From JBEVEP01 sp040512755 (lineage in GTDB: Bacteria > Pseudomonadota > Alphaproteobacteria > Rhizobiales > Rhizobiaceae), in contig JBEVEP010000392.1 in assembly GCA_040512755.1 (NCBI GenBank), positions 1 to 21,022 of the forward strand: a DNA stretch of 21,022 nt, given 5' to 3'. Each line of letters begins with the position of its first letter. Within the stretch, counting starts at the first letter, position 1. The notes beneath the pieces were generated by a model. It was not told the origin of the DNA. It searched no databases and worked only from the letters and a program-made list of their open reading frames with translations. Positions 16,176-21,022 of this stretch are shown piece by piece. The position numbers and the translations under genes were made by a program.

Positions 16176-16540
16176 TTCGACTCCGTGAACGCGTCGATCG
16201 AGAGCGTCTTCTTGGCAGCGTAAAGACGGATCGCGTAGGACAGCATGATGGCCGTGACCGAAAGGCCGATGACGATCGCCGTAACGACCAGAGCAGACGG
16301 GATCGGGTCGATCGCGCGCTGGCCGGCTTCAGCCTTGCCCAGCGCCGCGTCGATGATCGGCGCTGTGCCGCCCGTGATATAGCCGGTTGCGACCATCACG
16401 ATATGCAGTCCCGTATCGATCAACGCGAAGCCGATGATAATGCGTATGAGGTTGCGGTGGGTCAGCATGCCCCAGATGCCGATCAGCGCCAGGCCGAAGC
16501 CGGTGATCAAAAGGATGGTGGAAACCGGTAGCCCCGTCAT
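16169..16540 (-). CDS. mrpC: Mrp/Mnh antiporter subunit C (NuoK-like)
   Basis: This 123-residue protein has three predicted transmembrane helices (STILLITGFGLALIGIWGML; IIIGFALIDTGLHIVMVATG; ALVVTAIVIGLSVTAIMLSY), as in MrpC and NuoK. The segment DPIPSALVVTAIVIGLSVTA is the family signature (DPLPQALVLTAIVI in most homologues). In Mrp complexes MrpC sits between the A/D antiporter modules. The gene begins 11 bp after the end of the B-type gene and overlaps the next gene by 7 bp. Confidence 0.93.
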   Translation of the reverse strand: MTGLPVSTILLITGFGLALIGIWGMLTHRNLIRIIIGFALIDTGLHIVMVATGYITGGTAPIIDAALGKAEAGQRAIDPIPSALVVTAIVIGLSVTAIMLSYAIRLYAAKKTLSIDAFTESKW

Positions 16541-16551
16541 TCTTGCCCCAA

Positions 16552-17247
16552 TCAGCTTCTGAAACGGTCGATGATGACGCTGAGTTCGGCGCCGACCTTG
16601 ATGCCGAGCAGGGCCGAGATCAGCGGAATGGCGCCGGCGCTGATGAATGTGCCGAATTCGCCTGCCGGCAGGAAACGACCGTCGAGAAAGCCGCCGGCCA
16701 GCACCAGCCCGAGAATGCCGATCGAAACGTAGAACACGCCGGCGAGCGACTCGATGATGCTGAGCGCTGCCGTATTGAGGGCGGAGCCCGGGCGCGCCAG
16801 CAGGAGCAGCATCGCGCCGGAGGCGGCGATGGCGCCGCCCTGGAAGCCGCCGCCGGCGGAGAGATGGCCGTTGACGATCACATAGGCGCCGAAGGTGAAA
16901 ATCAGCGGCAGCAGCACCTGCGTGCCGGTCGCGACGATCTCGCTTGTCTCGTATCTCGGCTCATCTTTTTTGGGCTCGTCAGTCTCGCCGTCGCTTTTCT
17001 TCAACAGCAAACCGACGCTCGCCGCGACCATGAACAGCACAGCCACCTCGCCCAGCGTGTCGAAGCCGCGATAGGTGATGAGGATGCCGGTCACGATGTT
17101 GGGAGCGCCCAGTTCGATCGGCCCTTGCGTGACATAGTATTCGGCGAGCGGCCGAAGCGATTGCATCTCGGTGTAGTCGCCGATGATGCGGAGGAAGACC
17201 AGTGCGAACAGGATGACTGCGAGAAGGATCGAGGCTTGCCGGATCAT
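16552..17247 (-). CDS. mrpB: Mrp antiporter subunit B with N-terminal MbhE-like domain
   Basis: This 231-residue protein starts at ATG 17247, which overlaps the mrpG stop as ATGA and has GAGGAG upstream. Residues 1-85 carry a membrane segment and NIVTGILITYRGFDTLGEVA (50-69), characteristic of MbhE and of the C-terminal part of large MrpA proteins. A charged linker (KKSDGETDEPKKDEPRYE) follows. Residues 105-228 are a MnhB domain with GHLSAGGGFQGGAI (127-140). The arrangement corresponds to the MbhE-MbhF order of membrane-bound hydrogenases, here fused into one polypeptide. It contributes to the membrane arm of the cation/H+ antiporter. Long shadow frames extend upstream over mrpG and are not used. 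Confidence 0.9.
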   Translation of the reverse strand: MIRQASILLAVILFALVFLRIIGDYTEMQSLRPLAEYYVTQGPIELGAPNIVTGILITYRGFDTLGEVAVLFMVAASVGLLLKKSDGETDEPKKDEPRYETSEIVATGTQVLLPLIFTFGAYVIVNGHLSAGGGFQGGAIAASGAMLLLLARPGSALNTAALSIIESLAGVFYVSIGILGLVLAGGFLDGRFLPAGEFGTFISAGAIPLISALLGIKVGAELSVIIDRFRS

Positions 17248-17588
17248 GACGCGGTCTCCTCGCCCGTCTTCGCTTCCGCCTCCGCCAGCGCGTCTGTCAT
17301 CGTGGTCCGAGTCATCGGTGTGCGCGACAGGTAGGCGGCGCGCGACAGCGCATGCGACGACACCGGGTTGGTCATCAGCACGAAATACACCGCCAGGATC
17401 AGCTTGAAGGTCCAATCCGGGTGATAGAAGGCGAGCCCGATGAGGACCAGCATATTGCCAAGGGTCGAGGCCTTGGTGCCGGCCTGAATGCGGGTATAGG
17501 CGTCCGGCATGCGCAGCAGCCCAAGACCGGCGGAAAACAGGAACACCGCGCCGGTCAGGATGATCAAGCTTCCGATCAGTTCGGTCAT
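17244..17588 (-). CDS. mrpG: Mrp/Mnh antiporter subunit G
   Basis: This 114-residue protein has three membrane helices. It carries the MnhG signature GLLRMPDAYTRIQAGTKAST (23-42) and NPVSSHALSRAAY near the C-terminal end of the membrane part. It starts at ATG 17588, two bases after the stop of the MbhD-like gene, and overlaps the B-type gene by 4 bp. The last 25 residues form a polar tail. MrpG is a small structural subunit of the hetero-oligomeric antiporter. Confidence 0.94.
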   Translation of the reverse strand: MTELIGSLIILTGAVFLFSAGLGLLRMPDAYTRIQAGTKASTLGNMLVLIGLAFYHPDWTFKLILAVYFVLMTNPVSSHALSRAAYLSRTPMTRTTMTDALAEAEAKTGEETAS

Positions 17589-17590
17589 GC

Positions 17591-17833
17591 TCAGCTATCC
17601 CCGTTGCCGGTCTTGTGGATCGCATAGAGAAAGATGAATGTCGCAAGCCCCGAGCCTATGGCCGCCTCCGCCATGGCAACGTCAGGCGCCGCCAGCAGCA
17701 GAAAGGAAACCGCCGCAAACAGGCCTGCAAGGCTCGAACTCACCATCGCGGCCATCAGGCTATGCAGGGTGACCGCCAGCACGCCGCTGACAAGGATGCT
17801 GAAGCACATCAGAAGGATGAGCAGTTCCTGCAT
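17591..17833 (-). CDS. MbhD-like (DUF4040) small antiporter subunit, MrpA C-terminal equivalent
   Basis: This 80-residue protein has two to three membrane helices, ending HSLMAAMVSSSLAGLFAAVS, LLLAAPDVAMAEAAIGSGLA and TFIFLYAIHKTG. The motif APDVAMAEAAIGSG is the hallmark of the DUF4040/MbhD domain that forms part of the C-terminus of full-length MrpA. ATG 17833 is preferred over the TTG one codon upstream. The A of the ATG is the last base of the mrpF TGA (TGATG), and AAGAGG lies about 6 nt upstream. Its presence as a separate gene shows that the MrpA C-terminal function is split off here rather than attached to a NuoL-like domain. Confidence 0.88.
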   Translation of the reverse strand: MQELLILLMCFSILVSGVLAVTLHSLMAAMVSSSLAGLFAAVSFLLLAAPDVAMAEAAIGSGLATFIFLYAIHKTGNGDS

Positions 17834-18093
17834 CAAAGCCTCTTTTCAAGGAAGCGGGCGATCGCCAGCACCGCCAGGAAACTCAGAAGCCCGTAGACGA
17901 GGGCCACGTCGATGTAGACGAAGCGGCCGGAGACGTGGGCATAGAGCGCAATCAACGAGATGGAGATGACGGTCAGCGTGTCCACGGCGACGATCCGGTC
18001 GACGACCGTTCGCCCGAGTATCAGACGGATCACGCTGAACAGGATGGCAAAGAAAATCAGCACGCCGGCGATCTGGAGGATGGTTTCAGCCAA
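17833..18093 (-). CDS. mrpF: Mrp/Mnh antiporter subunit F (TTG start)
   Basis: This 86-residue protein has three membrane helices and the MrpF core RLILGRTVVDRIVAVDTLTV followed by ISISLIALYAHVSGRFVYID. No ATG or GTG exists near the N-terminus. The start is TTG at 18093, supported by GGAG 7 nt upstream inside the end of mrpE; the genes overlap by 8 bp. MrpF is part of the E-F-G small-subunit module of the antiporter. The rare start codon may lower its translation or make it depend on coupling to mrpE. Confidence 0.92.
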   Translation of the reverse strand: MAETILQIAGVLIFFAILFSVIRLILGRTVVDRIVAVDTLTVISISLIALYAHVSGRFVYIDVALVYGLLSFLAVLAIARFLEKRL

Positions 18094-18613
18094 AGACTTT
18101 CTCCAGGTGCTTTTCGTAAGGCTCAGCCAGGGCTTTCGTCGCCTCGTCGATATCGGTCGACTGGACGTCGAGCCAGTGAATGAACATCGTCTCGTCCTTG
18201 ACGTCGAGAACGAGAGAGCCGGGGGTCAGGGCAATGGAATTGCAGAGCGCCAGCCGTCCGATCGGCGACTTGAGGCGTGTGCGCACCTTGACGATCCCCG
18301 GTTTGATGTCGATGCGCGGAGAATAGACATAGCGCATCATGTTGAGGTTGGCCTTGACGAGCTCGACGATGAAAGTCCCGGTGTAAGCGAGGAAATGGTA
18401 GAGCCCGCTCGGGGTCCAGCGAATGTGCCGCCATACGTCGCCACGCACGGTGAAAATATAGGCGAGGCCAAACGTTATGGCCGCGCCGGTCAGAGCCACC
18501 TCGACCGCCAGGGTGGAATTGGCCACCATCCACGCGACGAAAAGCACGATCCAGAGGGTGATCATGCCCTGCGGCGCGAACCGCGAAACCGGTTTTTCGC
18601 TTCCTGAAGGCAT
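18086..18613 (-). CDS. mrpE: Mrp/Mnh antiporter subunit E
   Basis: This 175-residue protein is the first gene of the leftward antiporter operon. Two N-terminal hydrophobic segments (MITLWIVLFVAWMVANSTLA; VALTGAAITFGLAYIFTV) are followed by YHFLAYTGTFIVELVKANLN, the MnhE signature, and a cytoplasmic C-terminal domain with SPIGRLALCNSIALTPGSLV and FIHWLDV. It starts at ATG 18613 with GGAG 7 nt upstream. The length is slightly above the usual 160 residues because of the N-terminal extension. In Mrp complexes MrpE helps assembly of the membrane complex. A candidate promoter lies 116 bp upstream. Confidence 0.94.
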   Translation of the reverse strand: MPSGSEKPVSRFAPQGMITLWIVLFVAWMVANSTLAVEVALTGAAITFGLAYIFTVRGDVWRHIRWTPSGLYHFLAYTGTFIVELVKANLNMMRYVYSPRIDIKPGIVKVRTRLKSPIGRLALCNSIALTPGSLVLDVKDETMFIHWLDVQSTDIDEATKALAEPYEKHLEKVFG

Positions 18614-18728
18614 CTACAGTCTCCGCGAGCGTGGCTGTCTGAGAACGGCCAGCGCCGCTTCGCGCGGCAGAGGCCGCATGCAGGGAAGGAAACCGGCTGG
18701 CTTCGACGTCACCATGGTCCGCCTCCAC

Positions 18729-18757
18729 TGAATAGCCAAGCAGGGGTACCCAAGCAA
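18729..18757 (-). promoter_or_regulatory. Candidate promoter of the mrp-ureF operon
   Basis: On the minus strand TTGCTT (18752-18757) and TATTCA (18729-18734) are separated by exactly 17 bp and lie about 115 bp upstream of mrpE. The 198-bp gap (18614-18811) has no coding sequence I can support. A GC-rich hairpin, GCCGC-GCGAA-GCGGC, would lie in the leader near 18654-18668. The promoter is predicted by eye only. Confidence 0.35.
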
Positions 18758-18811
18758 TGCCGACGCCGGACATTGGACATCTCTCGCGGAATGCAGCGGG
18801 CAGGTACCATC

Positions 18812-20110
18812 CTACAGGTTCTCCTCGGGGCCGGTTCCCAAGCGGGACTGTATCGCGATGATCACGGGAACCAGCGTCATTGCCACGATGCCGGCCGCAA
18901 AGCCGTTGTTGTAGAGGTTCAGCCCGCCGTGCAAGACGCCGACGCTGAGCGCTGCGGATACGTGGATGAAGCCGGCAATAATGCCCCAATGCCAGCCGAA
19001 GCGGCCGGCGACCGGCGCAAGACTGGTGCCGAAAAGCGCCGCCAGAAGGACCGATGGGTCCGCCGGCGTCCAGGTTTTCGGCAAGGTCGCCAGGAACACG
19101 CCGATCATGATCGGCGCGACATTTCTTGGATGTTTGCCGTAAGCCGCGAAGCCGACGATGGTGAACAAAGCGCCGATCACCGGGCCGTTGAGATCACCAC
19201 CGACGGCAAGCACATAGGCAAGTCCGACAAAACCGCTAAGACCCATATTGATGAGGGTCGGCGCGGCACCGACAGAAGCAATAAAGTCGCTGGGCGATTG
19301 GCCAGTTTGCGCGACAATTTCCGGCACCTTGGCAAAGGCTGCCCGGTCTAGGAGGAGACCGGCTCCGATCAGCGCCAGGAACTGGGCGCCGAGAAAGGAG
19401 GCAAGCAGCGTATTGTTGCCGGTGCTCCAGATGAAAACAGGATCAGGAACAAAACCGTAGGATTTGTAGATGGAGACAGTGAGCGAGCCGACGATGCCGG
19501 CAGTGAACCCCATATTGTAAAGGCTGAACCCCATATGGGCCTTGAACAAATGGGCCGCGGCGGGCGCCAGCACAAAGCCCATCAAAAGACCGGTGAAGAT
19601 TCCAAGCGGCAGGCTGACCGAGAACGGAATGGCGGTGCTGAACAGGATTTCCGAGAACACTGGAGCGAGCGCGCAACCGAAGAAGGCGGTGTTGATGTGA
19701 CCAGAGAAAGGCTCGTTCTTGAACAGCGTGTAGAGATAAACGCCGGCCACGATGGGCCAGATATTGAGCAGGTTCTTGCCGAAAAGAGCAAAGCCCAGGA
19801 CGAGCAACAGGGCAGCGACGGCGGCACCCCCGATCTTCGCCCCTGACAGGCGGTAGATCCATGCAGCGATGAGGGTGAGCAGGCCGGCATTGACGAAAGC
19901 CGCACCGATTCCGCCGACGCCGATATAGTCGGTGATCAGCGTGTCGCGGGCGAGCAGAACCTTCGGAAGTCCCTCGAAGACTTCCCGAGGGCCAGAAATG
20001 ATGAACCCGAATAGAACGAAAGACGCTGCCAGCGCGGCAACCACAAGCAGAAGACCAGTGTCGGAAAACTGGGCAGTCTCCGCTGCCGTTGTTGTGTTCG
20101 ATGCACTCAT
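18812..20110 (-). CDS. Two-repeat polytopic membrane protein, probably DUF1576 family
   Basis: This 432-residue multi-pass protein has a clear internal duplication. Residues about 64-208 (GFALFGKNLLNIWPIVAGVY; TAFFGCALAPVFSEI; GFSLYNMGFTAGIVG) align with about 280-410 (GFAAYGKHPRNVAPIMIGVF; AALFGTSLAPVAGRF; GLNLYNNGFAAGIVA). The LYNxGFxAGIV motif occurs in both copies, at 198-207 and 399-409. Such pseudo-two-fold repeats are typical of channels and secondary transporters, but the family (which I believe is DUF1576) has no assigned function. The start is ATG 20110, the only good candidate. It is on the same strand as the mrp operon, 198 bp upstream, and may be a separate unit. Its context suggests a role in ion or small-solute handling linked to the antiporter or urease, which is inference. 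Confidence 0.8.
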   Translation of the reverse strand: MSASNTTTAAETAQFSDTGLLLVVAALAASFVLFGFIISGPREVFEGLPKVLLARDTLITDYIGVGGIGAAFVNAGLLTLIAAWIYRLSGAKIGGAAVAALLLVLGFALFGKNLLNIWPIVAGVYLYTLFKNEPFSGHINTAFFGCALAPVFSEILFSTAIPFSVSLPLGIFTGLLMGFVLAPAAAHLFKAHMGFSLYNMGFTAGIVGSLTVSIYKSYGFVPDPVFIWSTGNNTLLASFLGAQFLALIGAGLLLDRAAFAKVPEIVAQTGQSPSDFIASVGAAPTLINMGLSGFVGLAYVLAVGGDLNGPVIGALFTIVGFAAYGKHPRNVAPIMIGVFLATLPKTWTPADPSVLLAALFGTSLAPVAGRFGWHWGIIAGFIHVSAALSVGVLHGGLNLYNNGFAAGIVAMTLVPVIIAIQSRLGTGPEENL

Positions 20111-20573
20111 GCCCTCAGCAATCTTCCCCTTCGGCCCATCATGAGATCAGAACTGTCATGTGTAACGGGAATGAGACAGCCGTCAAGCCGAGAGGTACAG
20201 CTACGCCAATTTACACAAGAAAAACAACATTCTGTTCTCTTCGTATTTGTATGACAGCCTTGCTCGGTTTTGTGACCGGAATGGCCGAGCGGTTGCAGAC
20301 AACCTGCCAACAGCACGCGAATGGGTTGGCCACCGAAGAAAAGCTCAGCTACCACTTAAGGCTGCGTAGGACCAAGTCCGGGGGATTGGACGCACTTGTT
20401 GGTGCTTGGCCAAGAAACCGGCTAGCCGCACACGCCCAAGTGTTCTATTCAGCTTCGGAGGCGGCCTGCTGTTTGAGCAGCTACAGTTGCGTCCGTGGTA
20501 CCCTGCATCGCCAGGTAGATGCTCTCCTGGTGGTGCTGAAGATGAACTTGTAGTCATTGCAAGGAGAGAAATT
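20111..20573. other. 463-bp intergenic region between divergent genes
   Basis: This region separates the leftward DUF1576-type gene from the rightward lipoprotein gene. It has an AT-rich patch (about 20205-20260), the candidate promoter at 20159-20186, and a hairpin CGCCAGG...CCTGGTG (20509-20532) in the probable lipoprotein leader. A short stretch at 20281-20296 (GGCCGAGCGGTTGCAG) resembles a tRNA D-arm, but no cloverleaf can be completed. Open frames here have no recognisable protein features. A regulatory RNA is possible but not supported. Confidence 0.4.
20159..20186 (-). promoter_or_regulatory. Candidate promoter of the DUF1576-type gene
   Basis: Read on the minus strand, TTGACG (20181-20186) and TACACA (20159-20164) are 16 bp apart. 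The expected start lies about 40 bp before the ATG at 20110. The -35 is close to consensus but the -10 is weak. Confidence 0.3.
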
Positions 20574-20855
20574 GTGAAATCCAGGATAGTTGCCTTGAGT
20601 CTCGTTTCAGTTCTGACCGTGTTCGCGGCAGGATGCGAAACGCAGCAGCAGCAGCGTGCCGCGACTGGCGGGCTGATCGGCGCCGGCGCCGGCGCACTGG
20701 TCGGACAGGCCGTGGGCGGAAATACAGGCAGCACGCTGGCGGGCGCTGCCGGTGGCGCCATCCTTGGCGCAGCTGTGGGATCCGCGACCGCTCCCAAAAC
20801 GCAGTATTGCCGCTACCAGCGTTCGGACGGCACCATCTACTCGGCGCCGTGCTGA
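20574..20855 (+). CDS. Small glycine-zipper lipoprotein
   Basis: This 93-residue protein starts at GTG 20574, preceded by AAGGAGAG about 5 nt upstream. The N-terminus is a lipoprotein signal (VKSRIVALSLVSVLTVFAAG) with the lipid-modified Cys at residue 21 in the lipobox FAAGC. After a Gln-rich linker (ETQQQQRAAT) comes a glycine-zipper segment (GGLIGAGAGALVGQAVGG; GAAGGAILGAAVGS) capable of forming a membrane-inserted helical hairpin. It ends in a short tail with two Cys (YCRYQRSDGTIYSAPC). Similar small envelope lipoproteins are common in rhizobia, and their function is mostly unknown (outer-membrane or stress related). It is monocistronic, with a hairpin terminator about 105 bp downstream. 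Longer in-frame extensions lack a signal peptide. Confidence 0.85.
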   Translation: MKSRIVALSLVSVLTVFAAGCETQQQQRAATGGLIGAGAGALVGQAVGGNTGSTLAGAAGGAILGAAVGSATAPKTQYCRYQRSDGTIYSAPC

Positions 20856-20959
20856 TAGCGCGAACGGTTCGCCAAGGCTTGGGCCGTCTCCTGTAAGGAG
20901 AAGAGCCGACCTGGCCTTGCTCCACACGTTTCGCTGACGTTGGCGAAGCCCTACAAGAC

Positions 20960-20989
20960 ACGGCCTTCCCGCTGCTGCGGGGAGGCCGT
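20960..20989 (+). terminator. Rho-independent-type terminator downstream of the lipoprotein gene
   Basis: ACGGCCTTCCCGC (20960-20972) pairs with GCGGGGAGGCCGT (20977-20989) around the tetraloop TGCT, 13 pairs with one G-T wobble, followed by TCTGCCTTT. The stem is strong and the T tract poor. A smaller hairpin (TCTCCT-GTA-AGGAGA, near 20888-20902) precedes it. Confidence 0.65.
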
Positions 20990-21022
20990 TCTGCCTTTGG
21001 AGGCGTGGCCGGGCAGCCGCCC

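Noticed and set aside
20270..20345. Possible tRNA-Ser/Leu gene suggested by TGGCCGAGCGGTTG
   Set aside because: No complementary acceptor stem, anticodon stem or GTTCGAATC-type T-arm can be found at the right distance, so no cloverleaf forms.
20089..20553. 154-codon plus-strand open frame between the DUF1576-type gene and the lipoprotein gene
   Set aside because: It starts inside the DUF1576-type gene, has no ribosome site, domain or signal peptide, and spans promoter-like AT-rich sequence.

Overview
The window (about 60% G+C) looks like a chromosomal stretch from an alphaproteobacterium, most likely a member of the Hyphomicrobiales (rhizobia/Phyllobacteriaceae type). That placement is inferred from codon use, the rhizobial style of the urease proteins and the small glycine-zipper envelope proteins; no rRNA or other phylogenetic marker is present. 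No transposase, integrase, CRISPR array, rRNA or convincing tRNA was found.

Layout. Positions 1-5932 are all on the minus strand: a truncated AI-2E-family permease, a small glycine-rich DUF1269-type protein, and a two-gene RND efflux operon (GTG-started lipoprotein adaptor followed by the pump, joined by an ATGA overlap). Positions 6081-12053 hold most of a urease system. ureE and ureG run leftwards. From a divergent AT-rich promoter region, ureD-ureA-ureB-ureC and a UT-family urea channel run rightwards and end at a probable terminator near 12104-12139. Positions 12394-18613 are one tightly overlapping minus-strand operon. It encodes a multisubunit Mrp/Mnh-type cation/H+ antiporter with unusual domain partition (E, F, MbhD-like, G, MbhE-MnhB fusion, C, and a 1034-residue protein carrying two complete antiporter domains), and its last gene is the missing urease chaperone ureF. 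Upstream of it, on the same strand, is a 432-residue two-repeat membrane protein (probably DUF1576). The right end holds a small glycine-zipper lipoprotein with a terminator.

How it works together. The UT channel would admit urea, UreABC would hydrolyse it to ammonia and CO2, and UreD/E/F/G would load nickel into the enzyme. Urease raises cytoplasmic pH and ammonium load, and Mrp antiporters import H+ in exchange for Na+ or K+. The placement of ureF as the last, translationally coupled gene of the Mrp operon ties active-urease assembly to production of the antiporter. This physical link is the most interesting feature of the window. The functional coupling is inference; the gene order and overlaps are read directly from the sequence.
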